In this document: positions 33,859-42,550 of the stretch, in pieces | Position numbering within the stretch: the first letter of the stretch is position 1 | Layout of the letters: every line of letters starts with the position of its first letter | Program-made: the position numbers and the translations under genes | Notes under the pieces: model-generated | The model's input: the letters and a program-made list of their open reading frames with translations, nothing else | Database searches by the model: none | What the model was told of the DNA's origin: nothing | From: JAOUEA01 sp963790335 | Lineage (GTDB): Bacteria > Actinomycetota > UBA4738 > HRBIN12 | DNA: 64,000 nt | Direction: 5' to 3' | Assembly: GCA_963790335.1 (NCBI GenBank) | Contig: CAWBOB010000007.1 | Location: forward strand, 372,001-436,000

Positions 33859-34959
33859 GTGGTCACCGAGGAGCAGGTGCGACAGGCGCTGCGCGCCGTC
33901 CTGGATCCCGAGATCGGGCGGCCGATCGAGGACATCGGCATGCTGGAGTCGATCGAGATCGACGGCGCTCGCGTCGAGGTGCACGTGCTGCTGACGATCG
34001 AGGGGTGCCCGCTCAAAGATCGCATCACGACCGACGTGACGGCTGCGGTGCGGCCGCTCGCAGGCGTCGAGCAGGTCGACGTGCGCCTCACCCCGATGAG
34101 CCAGCAGCAGCGCGAGGGACTCGTCTCCACCCTGCGGGGAGGCACGCCCACGCCGCAGCAGAAGATCTCGTTCCCGCCATCGACGTCGGTGATCGCCGTC
34201 GCATCGGGCAAGGGAGGCGTGGGCAAGTCATCGGTCACGGTGAACCTCGCAGCCGCTCTCGCCGCCGAGGGCAAGCGTGTAGGTGTGCTCGACGCCGACG
34301 TCTGGGGCTTCAGCGTGCCCCGCATGCTCGGCGTATCGGGCAAGCCGGTCGGCTTCGAGAACATGATCCTGCCGCTCGAGGGCCACGGGGTGAAGGTCAT
34401 CTCGATGGGCTTCTTCGTGCCCGACGACACCCCGGTGATCTGGCGCGGTCCGATGCTGCACAAGGCGATCGAGCAGTTCCTGGGCGACGTCTACTGGGGT
34501 GACCTCGATTTCCTGCTCTGCGACCTTCCCCCTGGTACGGGCGACGTCTCGATCTCGCTCGCATCGTTCCTGCCGGGCGCGTCGATGCTCGTCGTGACCA
34601 CGCCGCAGGAAGCCGCGCGTACCGTGGCCGAGCGCGCCGGCAAGATGGCGGAGCGCACGAACCTGCGTCCGATCGGGGTCGTCGAGAACATGAGCTGGTT
34701 CGTCTGTCCACATTGCGGCGAGCGTGAGGCCATCTTCGGCGAGGGTGGTGGACGAGAGGCCGCACACCACCTCGACGTTCCCCTCATGGCGCAGGTGCCG
34801 CTGATGCCGGCGATGCGCGAAGGCGGCGACACGGGGTCTCCGATCGTCCTCTCGGACCCCGACGCCCCGGCGAGCATCGCGTTGCGCGAAGCATCGGCGG
34901 CGGTCGTGCGAGCCACGAAGTCGAACGTCGGGAAACCTCTCTCGCTGTTCACGACCTAG
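33859..34959 (+). CDS. mrp: Mrp/ApbC family Fe-S cluster carrier ATPase
   Basis: A 366-residue P-loop ATPase. Residues 1-90 are an MIP18/DUF59 domain (VLDPEIGRPIEDIGMLESI), often linked to Fe-S assembly. The deviant Walker A SGKGGVGKSSV is at about 117-127, the Walker B-like LLCDLPPGTGD near 218, and the cluster-binding CPHC at Cys283/Cys286. Proteins of this family bind a [4Fe-4S] cluster between two subunits and pass it to apoproteins. The GTG start follows AAAGGAA. Control by the divergent SufR-like regulator is likely. Confidence 0.94.
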   Translation: MVTEEQVRQALRAVLDPEIGRPIEDIGMLESIEIDGARVEVHVLLTIEGCPLKDRITTDVTAAVRPLAGVEQVDVRLTPMSQQQREGLVSTLRGGTPTPQQKISFPPSTSVIAVASGKGGVGKSSVTVNLAAALAAEGKRVGVLDADVWGFSVPRMLGVSGKPVGFENMILPLEGHGVKVISMGFFVPDDTPVIWRGPMLHKAIEQFLGDVYWGDLDFLLCDLPPGTGDVSISLASFLPGASMLVVTTPQEAARTVAERAGKMAERTNLRPIGVVENMSWFVCPHCGEREAIFGEGGGREAAHHLDVPLMAQVPLMPAMREGGDTGSPIVLSDPDAPASIALREASAAVVRATKSNVGKPLSLFTT

Positions 34960-35074
34960 TCGGAAAGATCTCGTCCTGAGTGGACGTAACGGCCCAGTTG
35001 CAAAGCTGTAGCGCAGGGATGATGGTTGCGCCCCGCGTCTTCACGGGTATGTGCACCATGCCGATACTCCAAGC

Positions 35075-36195
35075 ATGGAGCACAGGCGTCCGGGCCCTCG
35101 GCTACCGCGACTTGTAGGGCGTACGCCTCGCTCACGAACCGCGCTCCTCCTCGCCCTCGCCGTCGTCTGCGCGTGCATAGGGTTCGCCCTCGCCGTCGTC
35201 GTCATTCTGAGGCATACAGCATGGGACTTGGACGCGACGTACTTCGAGAACAACTCCGACGTCCTGAGTCTGGCAGGACTGTTCGGCGGGAGCATCGGAT
35301 GGTTCATCGGTGCGAATACGGCTGGTTCCTCTCGCGATCGGCGATCCAACCGAGCCAGGACCACGCTTGGAGGCTGCGGGTCGCGGCGGTGTTGCCAGCC
35401 ACAATCGCGGTCCTGAGTTTCGTGAGTTCCACGGCCATCGAATCACCCGAAGCCCAGACCGCGCTGGCCGTGATCCCCGCGGGGGCGGCCCTCGTGAGCG
35501 TGACCCTATTGGTCCTCTCACAGCGAGGAAGGTTCCGTCGGGCCGGCGCCGTGGTTGGCGCGATGGTGGCCATGGCGATCGTCGTATCCGCCGGGATGCG
35601 CTTCAGCTCGTTCCTGCCGCTCGAACGCGCGTATCTAACCGGATGGCGGATGGGGCAGGCCGATGCTGAGAGCTTCGCGCCGAACCTGCTGGTCGTCGGC
35701 CCCGCCGCGCAGAACTGCCCCACCCATCTCCCGGCTGTTCTTTGGGGGGACGGCTTCGGCCGCGGGGGAGCGGACGCCGCGGGACGATTGCAGTGGCTCG
35801 AAGGACACGTCCCTCGATGGCTCCCGGATGGCTTCGGCCTCGTCTCGTGGGACAACTGGCGGTTGTCTATCGGGGAATGGCGAGATGAGAGCTGCCGGCA
35901 GATCCGGCTCGTGCTTTTCGAAGGGAACCCCGACTCTCGACGGTGGGACCGCTATCCCGTCGTTGACCAGATCGGCGACTGGGCGGTCACCGCGGCGCCG
36001 TGTGCGGGTCGTCGTATCTCCGAAGCCTCGTGCCTTTTGTACCTGGCGTGGTCTACCGAGGAACGGGGTGCGGGTAAGGGAGAGATCCTGGGGCTTCAGC
36101 TTCAGATGCTGGGGATCGACCGGGTCACGGGTGACCGGATCGCTCTTGGGATCCCTGTCCATGGGCCGCCCCGCTTCCCGCAACAAGCGGGCTGA
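35075..36195 (+). CDS. membrane protein of unknown function, frameshifted
   Basis: I do not recognise this protein. The N-terminal part has two membrane segments (ALLLALAVVCACIGFALAVV and a Gly-rich one near SLAGLFGGSIGWFIGAN). In the -1 frame, after about base 35350, three further membrane segments follow (for example VAAVLPATIAVLSFVSS and AVVGAMVAMAIVVSAG), and then about 180 residues outside with four cysteines that may form two disulfides. A single missing base near 35330-35370 would join the parts. Two separate genes are also possible. Codon use is less GC-skewed than in its neighbours. Confidence 0.6.
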
Positions 36196-36243
36196 GGACG
36201 ACGCACCTGCAACGGGTCGCCCATCATCCACCCCGCAAGGCGG

Positions 36244-37302
36244 TCATCCGGTGACCTCATGCCCTGCGGCGCGCAGGGCAGTGATCCGCCAGCCGCCTTC
36301 CCCCGGCACTGTCCAACGGCGCTCATGTTGCGATCTCAGGCTCATCGTCTGCGGGCGCATCGTCGAGCTCCAGAAGACCGGCCCTCGGCCTCCTCCGGTC
36401 GGCGCGCCGCGATCGGGTCGAGCGGCGATCCACACGAGCAACCCAGCGCAGAGCGTCGCGACGGTGAGGGCGGTCCACTGGCTTCCGGTGAAGCCGAAGA
36501 ACCGCTTGTCGATGCGGAGGGAGTCCTCGACGATGCGCGACACGCCGTACCAGAGCCCGAACGTGAGGGTGAGGATGCCCTCTCGGCGCGGTTCGCGCAT
36601 CATCACGAGGTACAGCAGGAGGAAGAGCACACCGGCGCTCAGCATGTCGTACAGCGCCGTCTGATGGACCCCGACGCCCTGCGCGATCACGCGCCCGGTG
36701 TTCTCGTCGAGCAGCCTGGCGACCTCGCGGGTGATCGTCTGGAGCCGGTCCCCCTGCAGGCCCGCCTGGCAGATCTCATCGACGCACGAGAACGGGGGTG
36801 CGATCCTGCCTCCCCGGTACTGCCAGGCCAGCAGCCAGCTCGTGGGCTTGCCGAGATGATCGCCGATGATGAGGTCCCCGATCCTGCCGACCGCGATGCC
36901 GAGCGCCAAGGAGGGCGCCACGGGATCGGCCACCTGGAAGAAGCGGTAGCCGGCGCGCACCACCCGCACCGCGTTCACGATCGCGGCACCAGCGATGCCG
37001 CCGAGCAGGGAGATGCCGCCTTCCCAGATCTTGAGCATGTCGACGAACGAGTCGAACTCCGAGAAGTGCCCGATCACGTAGAACACGCGGGCTCCGACGA
37101 TCGAGCCGACGAGCGACCAGAAGACCACGCCCTGCACGTCGTCGGGTGCGACGCCCCACCTCGGAGCGATGCGGCCCAAGAGCCAGGCGCCGGTCATGAA
37201 TCCGATGGCGATGAAGATGCCGTGCGGCGAGATGGCGAACGAGTCCCCGAGACGGAAGCGATCGAGGACCGGCCAGCCGATCTCGGCGACGAGGTGCAAC
37301 AC
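36244..37302 (-). CDS. lgt: prolipoprotein diacylglyceryl transferase
   Basis: A 352-residue polytopic membrane enzyme that attaches diacylglyceryl from phosphatidylglycerol to the lipobox cysteine of lipoproteins. The Lgt signature GRIGDLIIGDHLGKPTSW is present, with SPHGIFIAIGF in the first helix and a conserved R-x-x-E-D region late (YGVSRIVEDSLRID). A basic C-terminal extension of about 60 residues after the last helix is not conserved. It uses phosphatidylglycerol, the product branch started by pgsA in this window. It precedes no other gene closely. Confidence 0.92.
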   Translation of the reverse strand: MLHLVAEIGWPVLDRFRLGDSFAISPHGIFIAIGFMTGAWLLGRIAPRWGVAPDDVQGVVFWSLVGSIVGARVFYVIGHFSEFDSFVDMLKIWEGGISLLGGIAGAAIVNAVRVVRAGYRFFQVADPVAPSLALGIAVGRIGDLIIGDHLGKPTSWLLAWQYRGGRIAPPFSCVDEICQAGLQGDRLQTITREVARLLDENTGRVIAQGVGVHQTALYDMLSAGVLFLLLYLVMMREPRREGILTLTFGLWYGVSRIVEDSLRIDKRFFGFTGSQWTALTVATLCAGLLVWIAARPDRGAPTGGGRGPVFWSSTMRPQTMSLRSQHERRWTVPGEGGWRITALRAAGHEVTG

Positions 37303-37342
37303 CGCGTCGGAGTCTACCGTCGCATGTGTTGGCCGCCGCCGG

Positions 37343-37963
37343 TCAAGATCGTCCGGATCCTCGCGAACGCGCCGTAGGGTCGCCGGGCGGCCAGACCGCA
37401 GCCACGGCTCGTCCCGCGAGCACGCCGCTCACGACGTCGCTCGGGTAGTGCACCCCGAGGTAGACGCGCGACGCGGCGAGCGCGAGGCCGACCGTGCCGA
37501 GGGTCGCGCGGGAGGCGGCGCCCAGGTGCAGCTCCCGAGCGGCTACCGCCGTGAACGCGGTGAAGACGGCAGGATGGCTGCTCGGCCACGATGTGCCAAC
37601 GGGCGGAGCGATCATCGCTCGGGTCGAGCCGGGGTCGGCGACGTAGGGGCGAGGCCGGTCCACGAATCTCTTCACCAGCCGGCCTGCGAGCCAGGTAACG
37701 CCTGCCGCCGCGATCGCTCGCCCCGCCGGCCGCCGGCGTCCCGTGGCGGCCAGCACGGCTGCGGCGGCACCGACCGCGTAGAGCGAGCCCACCTCGGTGA
37801 TGCCCGCGAAGAAGCGGTCGGCACCGTCGCCGTGGCCCTGATTGACGGCGGCGAACAGATCGGCGTCGACCTCGCGGCCACGGCGTGTCTCGAGCGCGAC
37901 GTACCCCACGCCGGCGGACGCCGCAGCGAGCGCAGCGCCCCGCACCAGCGACCCGACCTTCAC
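37343..37963 (-). CDS. PAP2-family membrane phosphatase
   Basis: A 206-residue phosphatase with the PAP2 motifs KRFVDRPRP (motif 1), SWPSSHP (motif 2, with SSHP in place of PSGH) and SRVYLGVHYPSDVVSG (motif 3), which give the catalytic His and Arg residues. Several membrane segments are visible. Relatives act on phosphatidate or isoprenyl diphosphates. It is the last gene of a tightly overlapping minus-strand operon (ATG overlaps the SRPBCC stop). The exact lipid is not known. Confidence 0.9.
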   Translation of the reverse strand: MKVGSLVRGAALAAASAGVGYVALETRRGREVDADLFAAVNQGHGDGADRFFAGITEVGSLYAVGAAAAVLAATGRRRPAGRAIAAAGVTWLAGRLVKRFVDRPRPYVADPGSTRAMIAPPVGTSWPSSHPAVFTAFTAVAARELHLGAASRATLGTVGLALAASRVYLGVHYPSDVVSGVLAGRAVAAVWPPGDPTARSRGSGRS

Positions 37964-38409
37964 GCCCGGGCTCGCATCTCGATCTCACGCTTCTGCGCCA
38001 GGACGCCGCGGCGGAGCGCGTACTGCGCGCCGCCCATGGCGTTGAGGCCGGTCGCACCCAATCGTCCGAACGGACCACGGAACCGGAAACTGACCTCATG
38101 ACGGAGCATCGACCGGTCGAACGGCAACGTTCCGACCGACGTCGTGACGGTTGCCTCGAGCAGACCGGCGAGGCGAACGCTCGACCGCCACGGCGGTTCC
38201 CACTCGAGCACCGTGGCGCGCACGGTCGTGTGCACCCCCATCAGCCCCATGACGACCTCGTAGGAGGCGCCGGCCTTCATGCCCCCTTCGGGGAGGTCGA
38301 CCCGCACGATGTGCTTGTCCCATTGCGGCAGGTTCCGAGGATCGCTCGCGATCTGCCACGTGGCCTCGGGAGCCGCGTCGACCTCGACCGAGAACTCGAC
38401 GGTGGTCAT
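37960..38409 (-). CDS. SRPBCC (START-like) family protein
   Basis: About 149 residues with the SRPBCC fold pattern: EFSVEVDAAPEATWQIASDP at the N-terminus, LPQWDKHIVRVDL, and a C-terminal amphipathic helix. These proteins form a deep hydrophobic cavity for lipid or polyketide-like ligands. It overlaps both neighbours by 4 bases, so it is made with the PNPOx-like protein and the PAP2 phosphatase. A lipid-related role is possible but not shown. Confidence 0.85.
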   Translation of the reverse strand: MTTVEFSVEVDAAPEATWQIASDPRNLPQWDKHIVRVDLPEGGMKAGASYEVVMGLMGVHTTVRATVLEWEPPWRSSVRLAGLLEATVTTSVGTLPFDRSMLRHEVSFRFRGPFGRLGATGLNAMGGAQYALRRGVLAQKREIEMRARA

Positions 38410-39353
38410 ACGGTCGCGGCGCTGCCGCTCGTCCAACCTTTCCACCACACGAGACGCTCGGGCGTGATGCGCACCAGCGCTCCCGCACCGGGGTGCAGCC
38501 CCGTCGCGATCGCCCGTGCGGTCTTCGCGCCCGACCCGAGCTCGTCGAGCACGTAGCACGCCGCCGTGCCCTGGACCATCGCACCGGCCATGTCGCGCGC
38601 GCGCCACGGGCTCGCCTCATCGACGGTGAGCGCCACAGGTGCATCGGGGCCGGCATCAGCGAGCGCCAGCGTCTCGGCAGGAAGCGCCGCATACAACGCC
38701 GAGGCCTCCGCCACCCACCGCACCGGAACCACCACCGGTGCGCGGGCGCCCGCGACGGTCAGCACGCCGTCGCCACTGCGCCCGAGCGGGGCGGCCACGT
38801 CGGACGGCAGCAGCGCGAGCGGATCGAGCCCCTTGGTCAGGCGGCGGAAGGTGGCATGGCCTTCGGCCTCGCCCCCCCAGCGCCCGCGGCCTTCCTGCAC
38901 GCCGTCGTCGTCGAGGAGCGCCGTACGCTCGAGGTCGATGCCGACGAAGACGCGGCCCGGAGGCGTCCATGCCAGCGGCACCTGATGCGCGTCGAAGGCA
39001 TAGCCGGCGAAGAAGCGTGCGTTCTTCTTGCTGAATCGGGCGGTCGCCCGCGCGATCGACGTCGCTCCGGCGACCGCCGCGCCCCAGGTGTTGCGATCGA
39101 GCGCGTCGTAGGTCTTCACCGTTCCGGTGAAGCTCACCGCGAGCTCACCGAGGCGCACGAGACCCGCGACGGTGGGGTCCGCCTTCCAAGCCCGGGTCTT
39201 GACCGAGCCACGCGAGGTGGTGAGCCAGATGCGTCCACCGGAGTAGGCGAAGACGAGCGGCGTGCAGTGCGGACCTCGGGGGGTCGAGGCGGCGACGGCG
39301 CAGAAGGGGCCATCTTCCAGCACCTGCTGTACCGCCGTCGACAGGAAGCTCAC
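38406..39353 (-). CDS. pyridoxamine 5'-phosphate oxidase-like flavin protein
   Basis: About 315 residues. The N-terminal half is an FMN-binding split barrel (PFCAVAASTPRGPHCTPLVF, IWLTTSRGSVKTRAWKAD) like pyridoxamine 5'-phosphate oxidase relatives. The C-terminal half carries a second, weaker barrel-like part (VVVPVRWVAEASALYAALP). The GTG at 39353 overlaps the stop of the CPBP gene. Members of this group bind FMN, F420 or heme; the cofactor is not predictable from what I can see. Confidence 0.82.
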   Translation of the reverse strand: MSFLSTAVQQVLEDGPFCAVAASTPRGPHCTPLVFAYSGGRIWLTTSRGSVKTRAWKADPTVAGLVRLGELAVSFTGTVKTYDALDRNTWGAAVAGATSIARATARFSKKNARFFAGYAFDAHQVPLAWTPPGRVFVGIDLERTALLDDDGVQEGRGRWGGEAEGHATFRRLTKGLDPLALLPSDVAAPLGRSGDGVLTVAGARAPVVVPVRWVAEASALYAALPAETLALADAGPDAPVALTVDEASPWRARDMAGAMVQGTAACYVLDELGSGAKTARAIATGLHPGAGALVRITPERLVWWKGWTSGSAATV

Positions 39354-39988
39354 CGGGCCGCCCCTTCCTCGATCGCCGGGCGCGCGGCACCCGGAGGGAG
39401 CGCGAGCATCAGCCCGGTCCACAGGATATGGCTCGCGGCGCTCGCGAGCACACCGCCGGACCACCATGCGAGGCCCGCCCAGACCGCACCGCCGACGACC
39501 GCGGCGGCCACGATCGGCTGGCTGCGGCTCGCGAGGTTGACTCCGACGTACCCCGCCCAGGTGACGAGCGCCGCCGTTGCCGGGCCCGCCGCGTCGTGCA
39601 GGCGGGCCTGCACGAGTCCCCGCCAGAACAGCTCCTCGGCCGGCACCATGATCGCGAGGCTCAGCACGAGCGTCGTGGCGAGCGTCACCTCGCCGGCCTG
39701 GCCGTAGGTCTCGAGCACGTCACGGCGAAACGGACCCCATCTCGAGGCCACCCACACGAACGCGCGCGTCGCGAGGTACAGCGTGAGGCCGGCGGCGAGC
39801 CCCATCACCGATGCGGCCGTGGCGCCCGTGGACGCGGCGACGAGTGGCGCACGGACGATCACCGCGACGCTCCCCATCGCGCCGAGCACCACCGGCATGA
39901 GCCTCCAGACGTCGGCTCGTCCGGTCGCGATGAGCCACCACGCGACGACCTCTGCCGAGACGCCGGCCACGATGACGGCGATCTGCAT
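39350..39988 (-). CDS. CPBP-family intramembrane protease
   Basis: About 212 residues with six or so membrane segments and the CPBP/Abi motifs: PAEELFWRGLVQARL (E-E-x3-R, catalytic glutamates) and a later SHILWTGLML with the His. The family includes CAAX prenyl proteases and bacteriocin self-immunity proteins. It starts 3 bases after the previous membrane protein gene and overlaps the next one. No peptide toxin gene was seen nearby, so immunity is not supported. Confidence 0.88.
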   Translation of the reverse strand: MQIAVIVAGVSAEVVAWWLIATGRADVWRLMPVVLGAMGSVAVIVRAPLVAASTGATAASVMGLAAGLTLYLATRAFVWVASRWGPFRRDVLETYGQAGEVTLATTLVLSLAIMVPAEELFWRGLVQARLHDAAGPATAALVTWAGYVGVNLASRSQPIVAAAVVGGAVWAGLAWWSGGVLASAASHILWTGLMLALPPGAARPAIEEGAAR

Positions 39989-39990
39989 CG

Positions 39991-40767
39991 CTACGCCAGG
40001 AACCTGGTCTTCACCGCGACCTCGGCCGTGAACGCGGTCACCACCGCGAGGTAGTAGAAGCCGGTGGCCGACTGCACGGCCGAGGCGCGCTCCCCTCGGA
40101 GCGTCGCCCGCGTGAGCAGCGCGATGAGCAGCGTCGCGACCGTCATGCCCAGCGCGATCCATGGGGCGAGTGCGCCGGCCGTGAGCAACGGGTTGAGCGC
40201 CGCCGAGCTCTCGACCCCCTGGAAGCCGCTCGAGATGACCGCTGCTCCCTCGAGCACGACGGCACCGATCATCAGCGTGGTGAGCCGGTCGATCGGCCCG
40301 CGGCCCAGCCCGCGGTCGGTGAGGTACCAATGGCCCAGCAGGAGGCCGAGGGTGATCGAGCCGAGGAAGGCCGCCCCGGCCAGCGATTGGAACAGGGCGA
40401 TCGGCGCGGCCTGGCGCCCGGCCCCGGCCATCGCGACCAGGGTCGCGAGCGAGAGCGCCACGCCGACGATGCCTGCGATGCGTGCCGGCAGGTGGAGCTT
40501 CGCGAGCATCGCCACGAACGCGGCACCGATGACAACGGCGGCGGCGAGTGCCAGCGCGACGGCCCATCGCCCGGCCGCGTCGCCTGCGACCTGGGCCGCG
40601 CGCGTCGAGAGCCACGCTGCGAGCGAGACGACGAGCAGCACAGCCAACGTGAGGGTGAAGAACCCGCGTTTGACCTCGTTCCAGAGTGGACTGAGCCAGA
40701 GGAAGGCGCCCGCCCCCGCCACCGTCTCGGCCAGCACCAAGGCCATGTATCCGGCCGCACCGGTCAC
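39991..40767 (-). CDS. polytopic membrane protein of unknown function
   Basis: A 258-residue protein with about eight membrane segments, rich in Ala, Leu and Val. A GHWYLTDRGLGRGPIDRLTT loop with a His in the middle is the most distinctive region; it also has Trp and His residues near helix ends that might bind heme or metal. It heads a five-gene operon (membrane protein, CPBP protease, flavin protein, SRPBCC, PAP2). I do not recognise the family. Confidence 0.75.
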   Translation of the reverse strand: MTGAAGYMALVLAETVAGAGAFLWLSPLWNEVKRGFFTLTLAVLLVVSLAAWLSTRAAQVAGDAAGRWAVALALAAAVVIGAAFVAMLAKLHLPARIAGIVGVALSLATLVAMAGAGRQAAPIALFQSLAGAAFLGSITLGLLLGHWYLTDRGLGRGPIDRLTTLMIGAVVLEGAAVISSGFQGVESSAALNPLLTAGALAPWIALGMTVATLLIALLTRATLRGERASAVQSATGFYYLAVVTAFTAEVAVKTRFLA

Positions 40768-40872
40768 CGCGTCTCCGCTCGCATACGGCTCGACAGCGTA
40801 CCGGCGGGTGCCCCACCCGCGTGCCGATCAGCGCGCCCGCACCCCTGCCCCGGCGTTTCATCTCTCGGCCGA

Positions 40873-40878
40873 TAGGCT
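40873..40878 (+). promoter_or_regulatory. -10 box TAGGCT, leaderless-type
   Basis: TAGGCT ends 8 bases before the ATG at 40887, and no ribosome site is visible. This spacing puts the transcription start at or near the start codon. The same box occurs at 44919-44924, 7 bases before the cupin ATG at 44932. Confidence 0.5.
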
Positions 40879-40886
40879 GACCGACC

Positions 40887-41681
40887 ATGGACGACTGGCG
40901 CACCTATGACGACGTCGCCGAGACGTACGAGCGCGTGCACGCCTCCCGGCTCTCGGAGCCGGCGCGCGACCTCGTCGAGATGATCGACCTCGGTGACGCT
41001 GCGAGGGTGCTCGACCTCGGCACCGGCACCGGGGTCCTCGCACAGGTGGCGGCCGACGCGGGTGCATCGGTCGTCGGCATCGACGAATCGCTCGGCATGC
41101 TGCGCGTCGCCCGCCGCGAGCGCCCGAAAATCCCTGTCGTCGCAGCGCAGGCGATCGATCTTCCGTTCGAGCCGGGTCGGTTCGACGCCGTGCTCGGATC
41201 GTTCGTGCTCGCGCATTTCACGAAGGTCGAGACCGTGCTGTTCGACGTCGCACGCGTGATGCGACCGGGGGGCAGGATCGGGTTCACGACCTGGGCCGAC
41301 GGCGTCGACGCCTATCAGCAGGCGTGGCGCGAGCTCGTCGAGGGCGTCGTGCCGCGCGAGATCCTCGCCCCCGCCTACGCCGAAGCGGCCCCCTGGCACG
41401 ACCGGTTCAAGAAGCGCACCGCCGTCGAGGAAGCCCTGATCGATGCGAAGTTCCGCAGCGTGCGCACCGAGGTCTTCAGATACCACTGGACGTATCCGCT
41501 CGAGGAGTACCTCGACGGACTGCAGGTCTGGGCGACCGGCCGGTTCGTCAAGAACATGCTGGGCGAGGCCGGATGGTCCTCACTCCGCGAGCGAGCTCGG
41601 GCGCTGTTCGCCGAACGATTCCCCGACCCGTTGAACGACTTCCGCGAGGTCATCGTGGCGACGGCCACGAAGACCGCCTGA
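40887..41681 (+). CDS. class I SAM-dependent methyltransferase
   Basis: A 264-residue methyltransferase with motif I VLDLGTGTGVLAQVAADAG, SVVGIDESLGMLRVA (motif II acid) and PFEPGRFDAVLGSFVLAHF (motif IV). It resembles UbiE/SmtA-like enzymes that methylate small molecules. It appears to be translated from a leaderless message. It ends one base from the convergent RlmJ-like gene. The substrate is unknown. Confidence 0.9.
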   Translation: MDDWRTYDDVAETYERVHASRLSEPARDLVEMIDLGDAARVLDLGTGTGVLAQVAADAGASVVGIDESLGMLRVARRERPKIPVVAAQAIDLPFEPGRFDAVLGSFVLAHFTKVETVLFDVARVMRPGGRIGFTTWADGVDAYQQAWRELVEGVVPREILAPAYAEAAPWHDRFKKRTAVEEALIDAKFRSVRTEVFRYHWTYPLEEYLDGLQVWATGRFVKNMLGEAGWSSLRERARALFAERFPDPLNDFREVIVATATKTA

Positions 41682-41682
41682 T

Positions 41683-42540
41683 TCACGGGAGGTCGACCCG
41701 CATGAAGCGTAATCCTCCCGGTGTGCCGTCGGGCATCAGGGCCTCGTCGTAGCAGGCCTCGAGCTGCCGGCCCAGTCGCTCGACGTGATCCACGACGTCG
41801 AGCGGCACGTTCGCGAGCACCATGGCGCAGCCCGGCGCACCGGGGTTCAGCGTCGTCTCGCCTCGCAGGATCGCCGTGTCGACGTGGAACAGGTGCGATG
41901 GTGCGCCATCGACGCGCGCGCGCGGACGGATCTCGTCGCGTCCGGCGAGATCGTCGTACCCGAGCCATATCAGCGTCGGGAACCCTCCCGACACGAGCCT
42001 CGCGAAGAGACCGAGCGAGTCCATGTCGTCGACCGATCGCTCCGTCGCGTCGAAGGGGTCGAGCAACACGAGTGTCGTCGTCGCGGCATCCGGCGGGAGC
42101 GCCTGTGCCGCTGCCCATGTGGTCGTGAGCCCGTCGGCTCGCTCGACCCGCACGAGATCCTGCAGGTCGAGCTCGCGCGCCGTGCGCGTCAGGTCGGCGA
42201 CGCTCGCAGGGTCGAGGTCGCTGAGGAGATACGTGGCACCGTCGCCGAGCACCTCCATCGCCACCCGCGGCGACCCCGGGTACCGCTCGGCCCCGTCGGC
42301 TGCAGGCGGGAGCGTGCGCACGAGACCCAGGAACCTCGACGCGGCGATGGCCGGCGCCCGCGGGGCCTCCCGCAGCAGGCTGAACACGCCGTACTCGCGT
42401 TCCCACGACCGATCCAGCGGGTAGGTGCCCGACCCCGCATGGGTCTCCCAGTAGCGCGACGGACGTACGCGATCGAGCACGTCGCCGAGCACCAGATGCT
42501 TCCAGACGTCGCCGATCTCACCGAAATGCGGGTTCGCCAC
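41683..42540 (-). CDS. RlmJ-like methyltransferase-family protein
   Basis: A 285-residue protein that resembles 23S rRNA adenine methyltransferase RlmJ. It begins with the HFGEIGDVWKHLVLGDVL region and has the cofactor-site ETHAGSGTYPLD and the family YPGSP. The catalytic DPPY of RlmJ reads DPFD here (VLLDPFDATE), so the adenine-flipping Tyr and second Pro are missing. It may modify another target or be inactive. The next gene upstream (PIG-L) is in the same direction. Confidence 0.75.
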   Translation of the reverse strand: MANPHFGEIGDVWKHLVLGDVLDRVRPSRYWETHAGSGTYPLDRSWEREYGVFSLLREAPRAPAIAASRFLGLVRTLPPAADGAERYPGSPRVAMEVLGDGATYLLSDLDPASVADLTRTARELDLQDLVRVERADGLTTTWAAAQALPPDAATTTLVLLDPFDATERSVDDMDSLGLFARLVSGGFPTLIWLGYDDLAGRDEIRPRARVDGAPSHLFHVDTAILRGETTLNPGAPGCAMVLANVPLDVVDHVERLGRQLEACYDEALMPDGTPGGLRFMRVDLP

Positions 42541-42550
42541 GCCGCGGAGC

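Noticed and set aside
34960..35074. Possible tRNA or small RNA between mrp and the next gene
   Set aside because: No cloverleaf arms, TTC-like T-loop or CCA end could be found.
39350..39988. Bacteriocin self-immunity function for the CPBP protein
   Set aside because: No small peptide precursor, modification enzyme or exporter gene lies nearby.
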